45,657 nucleotides of DNA, taken from NCBI GenBank assembly GCA_018969905.1, contig JAGWXK010000008.1:1-45657 (forward strand). The letters run 5' to 3'. This stretch comes from Bdellovibrionales bacterium (GTDB lineage: Bacteria; Bdellovibrionota; UBA1018; CAIMNF01). The first letter of the stretch is position 1; the number at the start of each line of letters is the position of its first letter. The position numbers and the translations under genes are program-made. The notes under the pieces were generated by a model. It made no database searches, was not told where the DNA came from, and saw only the letters and a program-made list of their open reading frames with translations. Positions 25,101-33,503 of this stretch are shown here, one piece after another.

Positions 25101-25626
25101 GGCCATCTCGGAACTCAGGGGCGACAGCAAGACCATAGAGCAACAATCTTTCGAACCCGAAATCCAAGTTCCAGTGGTCTGTGAAATCAACCCGAAAACC
25201 GTGCCGGATTCTCGGACCAGACTCACACTGTACCGTAAGATCTCTTCAGCCCGAAACTCAGAACAAATCGATTCCTTTACAGAGGAGTTCATGGATCGTT
25301 TTGGGGAAATCCCGCCTGAAACCGAAAACCTGTTCTGGCTTATCAGAATTAAGAACCTTTTGATTCTCGCCGAAATTGAAGCATTGTCGATCACTCCTGC
25401 GAAAACATCGCTTACCGTCAGAAAATCATCGCCTGTGGAAATCAACGAGGTGATGAAGAAGGTAGCGGGCCCGAAAGGACATCGTGATCCAAGAATACAG
25501 ATCACCCCTGACTCCAAGATCATACTCCAGATTCCCTTCGAAAATTTGAAGAGTCACATTTTTGAACTGGAGAATTTTCTTCGGCAAGTCGCACCTAAAG
25601 CATTTGAAAAGCAAAACGCCCACTGA
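22183..25626 (+). CDS. mfd: Transcription-repair coupling factor
   Basis: Mfd (1147 residues) removes RNA polymerase stalled at DNA damage and recruits UvrA. In order: a UvrB-like N-terminal part (GYLPSDLVEEPGQFALRGEI, then DIFDPG, around residues 145-170), the RNA-polymerase-interacting domain around residue 474 (LVVHAVHGVGRYVG), and the RecG-type translocase with Walker A GDVGFGKTE near 620 and DEEH near 720. SATPIPRT, QIRGRVGRS and the C-terminal TRCF domain follow. Length is typical of the family. The ATG at 22183 is preceded by AAGGG. It is transcribed away from nuo' with a 40-base gap and begins a + strand run that ends with its functional partner uvrA. Confidence 0.97.
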   Translation: MPRGGQELKFYSPLNQALASVERARSNPGSIQVLCFPRAEWIDDFQPLIECLIEPGAEGTSPIDVCIWSPWEHSPYSPIASSVNQRRERLRTLSALHHRRKSMIILSSAETWKLPTIPYDEYAESILNFSAGEEPGSRDFLKRKLKSLGYLPSDLVEEPGQFALRGEILDIFDPGRRLPNRIEFFDTVVESIRTFHPETQRTLRNNAVINTLSIHPAEEILFPWDQTEAVLEKIKTYADQEQISRKIRDPIFENVRNGILPEHHRYWFPFTYRTMATLENHLPKDAIRILFEPEQFSAEFERFISGMEKDKAKYPSPYWITPNLERLFPDASSKSISTLNHADLIVRTSPDSPLVASPLIAEQIHPDQINPSKIRAWLEEGFLVWIGCRGLSHQERIRFLLKNESKSPGFRILSHDCGESLIFPAQKLLVLSETLLFGSNRLARPAPSGAHPRFDTKGDGLEFRHHEDLSVGDLVVHAVHGVGRYVGLQEIRSGDKHLGEYLLLEYAGGDKLYVPIYRLNTIQRYITSGESGSLDKLGTGQFEKAKQKARESARKLAINLVDIYARRAFMKGPKFLPRDELYDEFCDSFEFTETEGQLRATQEVLSDLESGRLLDRLVCGDVGFGKTEVAIRAAFQAVQSGLQVAVLVPTTLLAFQHEQSFRRRMESHPIRTESLSRFKSKKQQSELLKDLHSGKIDIMVGTHRLLSKDVEWSRLGLLIVDEEHRFGVEHKEKIKAIQANTHTLTLSATPIPRTLNMALSGLKDISTIKTPPTNRQPIKTYVSNYSPEIVKSAIEAELSRGGQVFYLYNRVQSIHAKAEEIRKWIPHAKVLVAHGQMSETEIEEKMLEFYQGRAQVLVCTTIIESGIDVPNAGTILIHRADQLGLAQLYQIRGRVGRSHRKAFAYLLVEEDQSLSREAKMRLDVLQRFVELGSGFQIASFDLEIRGGGNLLGGEQSGHIATVGLDLFTKLLEEAISELRGDSKTIEQQSFEPEIQVPVVCEINPKTVPDSRTRLTLYRKISSARNSEQIDSFTEEFMDRFGEIPPETENLFWLIRIKNLLILAEIEALSITPAKTSLTVRKSSPVEINEVMKKVAGPKGHRDPRIQITPDSKIILQIPFENLKSHIFELENFLRQVAPKAFEKQNAH

Positions 25627-25638
25627 TATGCTTTACAT

Positions 25639-26460
25639 ATGAAAAAACTACTTTCCGGCGCTGTTGCTGCAGGATTTCTTCTGTCCCTCAATGTTTCACT
25701 GGCTGCCACCGAGGTGGCCCGGGTGAATGACAAGGCAATCACCATCGACGATGTAAACTCCAAGCTGCTTGAAGCATCTCGAGGAAATCCAATGGCTGCG
25801 CCATCCAAAAAACAGGTATTGGACGAACTGATCAAACGGGAGGCTGCCGTTCAGGAAGCAAAAAAAATGAAACTCGATCAGGATCCTGTTGTGGTTGATC
25901 GAATCAACAACGTCTTGTTTTATGCGCTTATTGAAAAAAAACTCGGGGCTGATTTTGACCGGATCTCATTTACGGAATCCGATACGAAAAACTGGTACGA
26001 AAAAAATCCGGAGATCCGAACCAGTCACATCTTCATTTCACTTCCTGTAGGGACAACTGCCGATGAGGAATCAAAGGCGGAAAAACGCTTGGGCGAAATC
26101 CTTGCAGAGGTGAAATCCGGCAAAAGGTCTTTTGCTGAAGCAGCCCAGCAGTATTCAGAGGATCCCAGCGCTCCTATGGGGGGAGATCTTGATTACAGAA
26201 TGAAGGACAGGCTCGATCCCGCATTCTTCAAGGCCGCGGTTAAGCTTGGCAAAACCGGCGATATCGCGGGCCCCGTAAGAACCCCTTTTGGATTACATTT
26301 GATCCGCCTCACAGGAAAACGTTCCTGGCTGGAGGCCGATCGAGGGCGAATAAAGAGGTTGATCATGGAGGAGAAACGCCAGGACTTGGTGGGAAGGTTT
26401 CTCAACGATTTACGTCAAAAAGCCAAGGTCTCAACGAATGAGAAGGCACTAAAGGACTGA
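25639..26460 (+). CDS. Periplasmic parvulin-type peptidyl-prolyl isomerase (PpiC/SurA family)
   Basis: A 273-residue exported foldase. Residues 1-22 are a Sec signal peptide (MKKLLSGAV...SLA, with cleavage likely before ATE). A SurA-type N-terminal helical domain with TIDDVNSKLL and VLDELIKREAAVQEA follows. A parvulin domain occupies about residues 128-235 (TSHIFISL, FAEAAQQYSEDPSA..GGDLDY, TPFGLHLIRLTG). It lies 12 bases after mfd and is followed by a second gene of the same family, so the pair probably arose by duplication and serves outer-membrane protein folding. Confidence 0.9.
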   Translation: MKKLLSGAVAAGFLLSLNVSLAATEVARVNDKAITIDDVNSKLLEASRGNPMAAPSKKQVLDELIKREAAVQEAKKMKLDQDPVVVDRINNVLFYALIEKKLGADFDRISFTESDTKNWYEKNPEIRTSHIFISLPVGTTADEESKAEKRLGEILAEVKSGKRSFAEAAQQYSEDPSAPMGGDLDYRMKDRLDPAFFKAAVKLGKTGDIAGPVRTPFGLHLIRLTGKRSWLEADRGRIKRLIMEEKRQDLVGRFLNDLRQKAKVSTNEKALKD

Positions 26461-26519
26461 TCGAAGTCTGTCGGTTTGTAATTGGATTCATTGGGAATCT
26501 ATGAGAAATCTTGGGAACT

Positions 26520-27479
26520 ATGAACCTCCGGGATTTTTCATTTTTGGTCATTTTAGGGCTATTCATCTCCGCGCCATCCCGGGCGGAGGTAGTCGATCGT
26601 CTCGAAGCAATTGTAAATAAATCTCCAATCTTCAAGTCTGACATGGAGCGCTTCAAGATCACGGCTCCTCTTCGCGCAAAAGTGGATCCACTTTTCGCAA
26701 ATGAGCCTCTCTCGAAAAAAGTGAAGCCGACCGATTCCGAGATCCTCGATTTTCTCATAGATGAATCCATTATCCTTGGAAAGTTTCCAGTGTCAGATGG
26801 TGAGGTCGAGCAAGAGATCAACGCAATACAGAGCAATCTGAAAATTGATCGCGAAAATCTGAAAGCCGCCATTCTGAGGGAAGGGTTCAAGTTTGAGGAC
26901 TACTTCAGGATGATGCGGGTGTCGGTTGCAAAAAGGCAGTTGGTCGACCGGGAGATACGAAACAAGGCTGCGGTGTCCGATGATGATGTGCGGGCTGAGT
27001 TCAACCGAAGCCGATCCGGCTCCAAAGCCTTCAGAGGCTCTTTTCGTCTTCAATTGATTCGTATTTCAAAGAGCAACTACAAGTCCGTTGCAACAGCAAA
27101 AGAGGAGGCAACACGAGCGCTGGACTCTCTTAAGCGCGGAGCCGCATTTGCGGATGTTGCAAAATCCGTTAGCGATGACCCCTCACAGGAGAGTGGCGGC
27201 GACCTTGGATTTCTTTCCTATTCAGAAATGTCGCCTCTTCTGCAGAAAGAAGTGCAACGACTCGGGCCCGAAAAAACAAGCAACATTCTTGAAGATAAAA
27301 ACTCCTTTTTGATTGTAAAAATTGGTGAGATTAGGGCTGATGGGGATGCGGCATACGAAAAAGAAAAAGATGTGATCAGGAGTCGCCTCATGGAAAGTGA
27401 GTTCCAACATCAAGTTCGGATCTGGCTTGACCGCGAACGAAGCCTCAATTTTGTTAAGGTAAATCAGAAATCCAAATGA
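26520..27479 (+). CDS. surA: SurA-like periplasmic chaperone / peptidyl-prolyl isomerase
   Basis: A 319-residue protein with a signal peptide (NLRDFSFLVILGLFISAPSRA|E). A SurA N-terminal chaperone domain follows (VDRLEAIVNKSPIFKSDMERF, EILDFLIDESIILGKF). There is one parvulin domain at about residues 175-280 (FRLQLIRIS, FADVAKSVSDDPSQESGGDLGF). E. coli SurA has two parvulin domains and 428 residues, so this is the shorter one-domain form. I start at ATG 26520; an in-frame TTG at 26511 is possible but neither has a strong Shine-Dalgarno. It overlaps pdxA by ATGA, an arrangement (surA-pdxA) also known from enterobacteria. Confidence 0.85.
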   Translation: MNLRDFSFLVILGLFISAPSRAEVVDRLEAIVNKSPIFKSDMERFKITAPLRAKVDPLFANEPLSKKVKPTDSEILDFLIDESIILGKFPVSDGEVEQEINAIQSNLKIDRENLKAAILREGFKFEDYFRMMRVSVAKRQLVDREIRNKAAVSDDDVRAEFNRSRSGSKAFRGSFRLQLIRISKSNYKSVATAKEEATRALDSLKRGAAFADVAKSVSDDPSQESGGDLGFLSYSEMSPLLQKEVQRLGPEKTSNILEDKNSFLIVKIGEIRADGDAAYEKEKDVIRSRLMESEFQHQVRIWLDRERSLNFVKVNQKSK

Positions 27480-28420
27480 AGAATATCGATCTTGTCATTA
27501 CACCCGGAGACCCGCAAGGAATCGGCCCCGAGGTCACCGCCAAGGCCATACTTCATCTGAGCGGCAAAATCGGTAGGGTTTCCATATTCATTCACGCATC
27601 CAAAGAATCATTCAAGCGAGAGCGCCTGTTTTTACGTAAATCACTTGCAACTTTCGTCGAGCCTCCGAAGGAAACCACCCCGGGATATCAGTCTGCGTGG
27701 GCGATACAGTCAGCAACCCGATTCGTCATGCATAGTCCTCGAACCCGTGCCCTGGTCACGGGCCCCATCAGCAAGGAGCGAATCCGGGAGGCTGGCTTTA
27801 AATATTCAGGTCATACCGACCTTCTGGCGGATCTTACTGGGACTCCCGAGGTTACCATGATGTTGGCAAACGAGACCTTTAGGGTAGCCCTTGTCACCAA
27901 TCACTGTCCCCTTAAAGATGTCAGCCAACAAATCACTTCAAAAAGACTGGAGCGAGCGGTCCAGCATTCCATTGCCTATTGCAAAGTGAACCTTGGAAAG
28001 CAGAAGCCTAAAATTGCAATACTGGGATTGAATCCACATTGCGGTGAGGGCGGCATTCTTGGCCAAGAGGATACTCTTGTCATCGCACCCACAATCAAAG
28101 CCCTTTCACGGAAGTTTCCAGACATTCGCCTGAGCGGTCCCTTTCCAGCGGATTCATTTTTTGCAATTGAGTCGGGGAGATCAAAGCGACGGCGGCATGA
28201 TATCATCATCGCCCAATACCACGACCAAGGGTTGATCCCTGTTAAACTCAGCGGATTTTCCAGAAGCATGAACATGACCCTCGGGCTACCCATCATTCGC
28301 ACCTCAGTGGATCACGGCACTGCGTTCGACATAGCGGGAAAGAACCAAGCTGACCCGGGAAGCATGATATACGCAATTGAGAATGCGATTTTATATTTGA
28401 ATCAAAGGAGTAACAGATGA
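27476..28420 (+). CDS. pdxA: 4-hydroxythreonine-4-phosphate dehydrogenase
   Basis: PdxA (314 residues) oxidises 4-phosphohydroxy-L-threonine in the DXP-dependent route to pyridoxal 5'-phosphate. Family motifs visible: TPGDPQGIGPEV at the N-terminus, GPISKERI, the metal-site block YSGHTDLLADLTG near residue 118, LGLNPHCGEGG near 182, QYHDQGLIPVKL near 247 and TSVDHGTAFDIAG near 280. It starts ATGA at the surA stop and ends in a similar overlap with the phosphomutase gene. Confidence 0.96.
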   Translation: MKNIDLVITPGDPQGIGPEVTAKAILHLSGKIGRVSIFIHASKESFKRERLFLRKSLATFVEPPKETTPGYQSAWAIQSATRFVMHSPRTRALVTGPISKERIREAGFKYSGHTDLLADLTGTPEVTMMLANETFRVALVTNHCPLKDVSQQITSKRLERAVQHSIAYCKVNLGKQKPKIAILGLNPHCGEGGILGQEDTLVIAPTIKALSRKFPDIRLSGPFPADSFFAIESGRSKRRRHDIIIAQYHDQGLIPVKLSGFSRSMNMTLGLPIIRTSVDHGTAFDIAGKNQADPGSMIYAIENAILYLNQRSNR

Positions 28421-29808
28421 ACCCTTCAATCTTTCGCGAGTATGACATCAGGGGCCTTGCCGGCAAGGACCTCACTTCGGATTTTGCAAGGAAGCTCGGG
28501 CAGACCTATGCCGAGTGGGCTTATCAAAAAACCGGCAAGAACAAGCTGCTGATTTCCATTGGGCAAGATTGCCGCCTCACCAGCGAAGAGTACGCCAATG
28601 CCCTCATCTCAGGCTTGCGAGAGTCCGGCGTAGACATACTGGACTTGGGAGTTTGCCCGACTCCGCTCACTTATTTTTCGGTTCATCACTATCACACTGA
28701 TGGGGCGATCATGATCACTGGTTCGCACAATCCGGCGGAGTACAATGGATTCAAAATCGGTCTTGGAAAAGACACCCTTCATGGAGACCAGATTCAAGAG
28801 CTCAAAAGAGTGATGCTTCGGGGGCTGTTTAACAAGCGATCGGAAGGAAGCCTGAGAAAAGTCACCATCATTCCGGAATACCTTTCCTATGTGAGTAATC
28901 AGATCAAACCAAAACGCAAACTCCGGGTGGTGCTCGATGCGGGAAACGGAACTGCTTCAAATGTTGCCCCTGAATTGTTCACCCTTATGGGGGCCGAAGT
29001 GATTCCGCTCTATTGCACACTCGATGGGCGCTTTCCCAATCATCACCCCGATCCGACAGTTCCCGCAAATCTTGGTTCCTTGATCTCAGCGGTTCGGGAA
29101 CACAAGGCAGACTTCGGTGTTGGGTATGACGGGGATTCCGACCGAATTGGGGCCGTTGATGAAAATGGAAAGATCATTTATGGAGATGAACTCATGGTGA
29201 TTTTCTCGCGCGAGGTACTTAAGACCCACCCAGGGGCTACAATCATTTCAGAAGTTAAGTCGAGCCAACGTCTCTATCAGGATATTGCAAAACATGGGGG
29301 CAAGGGAATCATGTGGAAAACAGGGCATTCCCTCATCAAATCCAAAATGAAAGAGACGAAAGCTGCGCTCGCCGGAGAGATGTCTGGACACATTTTTTTT
29401 GCGGATCGGTGGTTCGGATTTGATGATGCAATATATTCTTCGGCTCGACTTTACGAAATCGTTGCGCAAAACGCATCTTTGTCCTCACTCCTTTCTGATT
29501 TGAAACCCGCCGTAAACACACCCGAGATCCGTATAGACTGCGAGGAGGACAAAAAATTCGCACTCATCGAGGAAGCCGCCAAGCTACTGATGGACTCAAG
29601 GGCAACCCTGACCACCATTGACGGATTGCGAGTGGACTTCGAGGATCACTGGGGCTTGATTCGGGCGTCGAATACTCAACCTGTAATCGTAATGCGCTTT
29701 GAGGCTCAGAGCGAGGAAAAGCTGCAAGAAATCCGTAATAAGTTTGAGGGTGCCTTAAGCGCCGCCGCAAAGAAAATTGGACATGGGCCATTCAAATACG
29801 GGCACTGA
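28417..29808 (+). CDS. Phosphomannomutase / phosphoglucomutase
   Basis: A 463-residue alpha-D-phosphohexomutase of the AlgC/ManB type. The phosphoserine loop TGSHNP is at about residues 100-105, the Mg-binding loop DGDSDR near 238, the sugar-specificity motif GEMSGH near 322, and a phosphate-contact loop RASNTQP in the C-terminal domain. It interconverts hexose 6- and 1-phosphates for nucleotide-sugar and envelope polysaccharide synthesis. Whether mannose or glucose is preferred cannot be decided by eye. It is coupled to pdxA (ATGA) and overlaps uvrA by 26 bases. Confidence 0.92.
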   Translation: MNPSIFREYDIRGLAGKDLTSDFARKLGQTYAEWAYQKTGKNKLLISIGQDCRLTSEEYANALISGLRESGVDILDLGVCPTPLTYFSVHHYHTDGAIMITGSHNPAEYNGFKIGLGKDTLHGDQIQELKRVMLRGLFNKRSEGSLRKVTIIPEYLSYVSNQIKPKRKLRVVLDAGNGTASNVAPELFTLMGAEVIPLYCTLDGRFPNHHPDPTVPANLGSLISAVREHKADFGVGYDGDSDRIGAVDENGKIIYGDELMVIFSREVLKTHPGATIISEVKSSQRLYQDIAKHGGKGIMWKTGHSLIKSKMKETKAALAGEMSGHIFFADRWFGFDDAIYSSARLYEIVAQNASLSSLLSDLKPAVNTPEIRIDCEEDKKFALIEEAAKLLMDSRATLTTIDGLRVDFEDHWGLIRASNTQPVIVMRFEAQSEEKLQEIRNKFEGALSAAAKKIGHGPFKYGH

Positions 29809-32353
29809 AATCCTGGTCAAGGGCGCCCGCGTACACAACCTTAAGAACGTAACGCTCCGGATTCCACACGGCTCATTTTCGGTGATTACAGGTCCATCCG
29901 GATCCGGAAAATCCTCGATTGCTTTTGACACGATCCATGCGGAAGGTCAGCGAAGATACATTGAAACTTTCTCCACATATGCTCGGCAGTTTTTGGAGCA
30001 AATGGAAAAACCAGACGTGGATGTGCTGGAGGGTCTTTCTCCCACCATTGCGATTCTTCAAAAAACCACTTCATACAATCCTCGTTCAACAGTTGGAACC
30101 GTTACAGAGATTCTCGATCATCTGCGACTCCTGTACGCAAGGGTATCCAAAGCCCAGTGTCCGGAATGCGCCTCTCCAATAGAGTCACTATCGACACAAC
30201 AAATCGCAGACTCCATTTCAGCCCTCCCGGAAGGCTCCAAACTCATTATTTACTCTCCCATAGCCCGAGCAAAGAAAGGCGAGTTCCAGAAGGAACTGCT
30301 TGCACTTCGCCAGAAAGGTTTTACAAAAGTCAGGGTAGATGGACAGGTAAGGGATCTTGCGGATCCGATTCGACTTGAAAAAAACCTTAAGCATTCCATT
30401 GATGTCGTCGTTGACCGCATCATCCTCAAACATCAGGACTCTTCTCTTGGCTCACGGCTTTATGAGAGCGCCGAGCTTGCTCTGAAGCTTTCAAATGGTG
30501 TACTCCTCCTGTCGGAACAGTCAGCCGCCGGAAAGTTTCCGACTGAAAGACTGCTTTCCCGAAACTTTGCCTGCAGTCAGTGTGATATTTATTTACCCGC
30601 TCCGGAACCCAGACTTTTCTCCTTCAACAGTCCCGTGGGAGCCTGCAAGCGGTGCGACGGATTGGGAATTGAGTCACTTCTAGAAGCTTCTCGCGACGAT
30701 GAATCGTCTGACGATGTGAACACAGTCTATGAGTTCCATTCTTCATGCACCGAGTGCGACGGGGCCCGGCTGAATCGCGAGGCGAGGGCGTTCCGGATTT
30801 CGGGGCTTGATTTGCCTGCGGTCTGTGAGCTACCCATCGACAAGCTGCCTGAATTCCTCAGAAAGATACGTCTTTCTGATCGGGAGAACCGGATAGCCGG
30901 CGGCCTGATTCGAGAGCTTCTTGAACGGGTGGGGTTTTTGTCAAAAGTTGGAGTGGGATATTTGTCGCTTTCCCGACCCCTTTTTTCGCTCTCCGGGGGC
31001 GAGTCTCAGAGGATTCGCCTGGCCTCTCAATTGGGAAGCTCTCTTGTGGGAATCACATACATCCTGGATGAGCCCTCCATTGGCCTGCATCCCCGTGACA
31101 ACCAACTCCTGATCAGCAGCCTCAAGAGATTGCGGGATCTTGGCAATACAGTGATTGTCGTCGAACATGACGAAGAGACCATGCGCGAAAGCGACTATCT
31201 AATTGACGTCGGCCCTGGCGCCGGAATTCGCGGTGGGAATATCATTTCTGCGGGCACCCCAAAAGAGGTTCTGTCGAACCGGGAAAGCATCACTGCCGGA
31301 TACCTTAGAAAGGAGCTGGCAGTGTCCCCCCCAAAGACCAGAAGGAAACCATCTCCTGGAAATCAGCTTCTGCTTGAGCATGTGAATATTCACAATCTCA
31401 AGAATGTAAAGATCAGTATCCCGCTTGGGGTATTCACTTGCGTTACGGGAGTATCTGGGAGCGGCAAAAGCTCCCTTATCATGGACACCCTTCATCCGCT
31501 GCTGCTCAAACATTTTTATGGATCAAAGATTCCGGAGATGACAGCAAAACTGGGCAAGGGAGTTGAGAATCTGGACAAGGCTATTCAAATCGATCAGGAC
31601 CCCATCGGCCGGACCCCCCGGTCAAATCCTGCCACTTACACGGGCATATTCAGCTTCATTCGTTCCTTGTTTTCTCAGCTGCCCGAGTCACGCCTCCGCT
31701 CGTTTCAGCCAGGCAGATTCTCTTTCAACGTAAAAGGTGGGCGCTGTGATGATTGCGAAGGTGATGGCGTAAAAAAAATCTCGATGAGCTTCATGGCGGA
31801 TGCCTACGTGACCTGCGATACATGCAAAGGATCGAGATACAAAGCGGACACACTGCAAGTTCTATATAAAGGAAAAAACATTGCCGAGGTCCTATCCCTT
31901 TCCGTGGAAGACGCACTCGACTTCTTTCAGAACATTCCGCAGGTCCGTGAAAAATTGCAGGTGCTTACGGACGTTGGTCTTGGCTACATCAAGCTTGGAC
32001 AAAGCGCGACCACCCTTTCAGGTGGTGAGGCTCAGAGGATCAAGCTTGCGAAGGAACTCTCCAGGCGCTCCACCGGTAAGACGCTCTATATCCTTGATGA
32101 ACCGTCTACTGGTTTACATTTCGATGACATCAAAAAGCTTCTCGGAATTCTTCACCGTTTGGTTGAACAAGGAAACACTGTGCTAGTAATCGAGCACAAT
32201 CTGGATATCATTTGTTCAGCAGACCACCTGATTGATCTGGGCCCAGAGGGTGGGGCCGCCGGAGGTCAAATTGTTGCGGAAGGCACCCCTGAGAACGTGG
32301 CAAAGGTGAAGGAAAGTCGAATTTCACCTTTTCTACAAGTGAAACTCAAATAA
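29783..32353 (+). CDS. uvrA: Excinuclease ABC subunit A lacking most of the insertion domain
   Basis: Damage-recognition ATPase of nucleotide excision repair, 856 residues against ~940 in E. coli. In order: Walker A GPSGSGKS at 37-44, the UvrB-binding domain at about 120-245, a first zinc module (Cys264/267/288/291), LSGGE at 403 and Walker B ILDEPS, then the second ABC unit with GVSGSGKSS, a second zinc module (CDDCEG ... CDTCKG), LSGGE and ILDEPSTGLH. The segment between the first zinc module and CTECDGARL is only about 30 residues, where other UvrA proteins have a ~110-residue insertion domain. The UvrB-binding domain argues for a true UvrA1, not UvrA2. The start is ATG 29783, with a TTG at 29777 as an alternative. 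A terminator follows directly. Confidence 0.95.
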   Translation: MGHSNTGTEILVKGARVHNLKNVTLRIPHGSFSVITGPSGSGKSSIAFDTIHAEGQRRYIETFSTYARQFLEQMEKPDVDVLEGLSPTIAILQKTTSYNPRSTVGTVTEILDHLRLLYARVSKAQCPECASPIESLSTQQIADSISALPEGSKLIIYSPIARAKKGEFQKELLALRQKGFTKVRVDGQVRDLADPIRLEKNLKHSIDVVVDRIILKHQDSSLGSRLYESAELALKLSNGVLLLSEQSAAGKFPTERLLSRNFACSQCDIYLPAPEPRLFSFNSPVGACKRCDGLGIESLLEASRDDESSDDVNTVYEFHSSCTECDGARLNREARAFRISGLDLPAVCELPIDKLPEFLRKIRLSDRENRIAGGLIRELLERVGFLSKVGVGYLSLSRPLFSLSGGESQRIRLASQLGSSLVGITYILDEPSIGLHPRDNQLLISSLKRLRDLGNTVIVVEHDEETMRESDYLIDVGPGAGIRGGNIISAGTPKEVLSNRESITAGYLRKELAVSPPKTRRKPSPGNQLLLEHVNIHNLKNVKISIPLGVFTCVTGVSGSGKSSLIMDTLHPLLLKHFYGSKIPEMTAKLGKGVENLDKAIQIDQDPIGRTPRSNPATYTGIFSFIRSLFSQLPESRLRSFQPGRFSFNVKGGRCDDCEGDGVKKISMSFMADAYVTCDTCKGSRYKADTLQVLYKGKNIAEVLSLSVEDALDFFQNIPQVREKLQVLTDVGLGYIKLGQSATTLSGGEAQRIKLAKELSRRSTGKTLYILDEPSTGLHFDDIKKLLGILHRLVEQGNTVLVIEHNLDIICSADHLIDLGPEGGAAGGQIVAEGTPENVAKVKESRISPFLQVKLK

Positions 32354-32390
32354 AAAAGCCCACCCTCCAAGAGGAGGGGAGGGCTTTTTT
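32352..32390. terminator. Bidirectional rho-independent terminator between uvrA and atpE
   Basis: Beginning inside the uvrA stop codon, AAAAAAGCCCACCCTCC is followed by a short AAGA loop and GGAGGGGAGGGCTTTTTT. The arms pair with one small bulge. With A6 on the left and T6 on the right, the hairpin can end transcription from both convergent units: uvrA (+) and the gyr/atp unit (-). Confidence 0.88.
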
Positions 32391-32409
32391 GGTATCAATT
32401 TCTAGGTGA

Positions 32410-32724
32410 TTACCGGATCTTGAGGAACGCGATCACGAATGCGTAAAGCACCAGTGACTCGATCAGCGCCAAACCGATAATCATCGGAGTGAATACTTTA
32501 TCAGCAGCAGCAGGGTTTCGAGCAATTCCTTCAAGGGCAGCAGTAGCCGTACGACCCTGACCAAGAGCTCCCCCAAGGGCCGCAAGCCCGAGGCCGATGC
32601 CGGCACCCATTCCCGCCATATCCATTCCACCGGAGGCTGCTGCCGTGTGCGCCGCCTCTTGAGCAAATGCAGCACCTGTCATCATCACACCCGCGATTGT
32701 CATCAAAACTGTCTTGAATTTCAT
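32410..32724 (-). CDS. atpE: F-type ATP synthase subunit c with N-terminal leader
   Basis: A 104-residue proteolipid. Residues 1-21 look like a signal peptide ([22 protein letters not shown]), which is followed by an Ala/Gly/Met-rich stretch and then the two c-ring helices. The polar loop is ARNP at 68-71 and the ion-binding Glu is residue 89. Gln56 lies 33 residues before Glu89, Ser90 follows it and Tyr94 is 5 residues later. This spacing matches Gln32/Glu65/Ser66/Tyr70 of the Na+-binding c subunit of Ilyobacter, but Leu91 replaces the Thr. It is the last gene of the convergent atp group, 43 bases after atpB. Confidence 0.95.
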   Translation of the reverse strand: MKFKTVLMTIAGVMMTGAAFAQEAAHTAAASGGMDMAGMGAGIGLGLAALGGALGQGRTATAALEGIARNPAAADKVFTPMIIGLALIESLVLYAFVIAFLKIR

Positions 32725-32767
32725 ATTTCGTTTCCTTTCATTGTTTTTGAGTTTTGAATTTGTTTTG

Positions 32768-33490
32768 TCAGTGATCGTGACTCGCAGATAACGAGATATA
32801 AACCATCGTCATCAAACAGAAAACGAACGCCTGAACCAATGATACAAAAAGTCCGACGCCGTAGAAAATAGCAGGAACCACGTATGGCAGCAAGTCATTA
32901 AAGATGCCAAGCACAACGTGATCACCCATGATGTTTCCTCTCAGTCGCAAGCCAAGAGAAATTGGCCGAAAAACATGCGAGGCTATTTCAACAATCAACA
33001 TCAAAGGAGCGAGCCAAAGAATGGGCCCTGCAAAATGCTTTAAATAAGCCAAGCCGTTTTCCTTAAGGCCAACATAGTTGTAGTAAAGGAACACAAAGGC
33101 GCCCAGGGCAAAAGTGGTGTTAAGATTGTCGGTCGGCGGAAGAAGGCCCGGTATCAAGCCGATAAAGTTGGACACAAAAATAAACAAAAACAACGCCGCA
33201 ATTACAGGAAAGTACTTTTCTGCACCATGCTTCCCCATCACATTCACCGCGAGACCATAGAGCTTTTCGGCAACAATTTCGAAAAAATTGCGAAGCGTGA
33301 ATTTCTCATCGGGAATGAGACCTTCATCTTCCCTCTTTTGGGCTGCGTTTAGCTGAAGTCTTGCCGCCAAGGCCAAAACAACAATCAAGATTACGATGGC
33401 GACCGCCATAAACACGTGTCCATAGTGGTGAACGTTGTCGTTTTCACTCATGAAGGGAATCAAACTCAACCAATTAAATCCGTGCTCCAC
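32768..33490 (-). CDS. atpB: F-type ATP synthase subunit a
   Basis: Membrane stator subunit that forms the ion half-channels against the c ring, 240 residues. The essential Arg is residue 182 in [10 protein letters not shown]. About six helices are visible, including [17 protein letters not shown] place the start at GTG 33490, with AAGGA exactly 8 bases upstream and beginning 11 bases after the preceding stop. A GTG at 33523 would add 11 residues and overlap the upstream gene. The neighbouring genes are atpE and two small accessory genes; no b, delta, alpha, gamma, beta or epsilon subunit lies in the window. Confidence 0.93.
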   Translation of the reverse strand: MEHGFNWLSLIPFMSENDNVHHYGHVFMAVAIVILIVVLALAARLQLNAAQKREDEGLIPDEKFTLRNFFEIVAEKLYGLAVNVMGKHGAEKYFPVIAALFLFIFVSNFIGLIPGLLPPTDNLNTTFALGAFVFLYYNYVGLKENGLAYLKHFAGPILWLAPLMLIVEIASHVFRPISLGLRLRGNIMGDHVVLGIFNDLLPYVVPAIFYGVGLFVSLVQAFVFCLMTMVYISLSASHDH

Positions 33491-33498
33491 TGTAACTG

Positions 33499-33503
33499 TC
33501 CTT
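33499..33503 (-). promoter_or_regulatory. Shine-Dalgarno supporting the GTG start of atpB
   Basis: AAGGA on the - strand, overlapping the stop codon of the preceding gene and lying 8 bases before GTG 33490. It favours this start over GTG 33523. Confidence 0.55.

Noticed and set aside
29783-32353. UvrA read as the UvrA2 type
   Set aside because: UvrA2 lacks the UvrB-binding domain. That region is present at about residues 120-245 here, and the missing part is the insertion domain.
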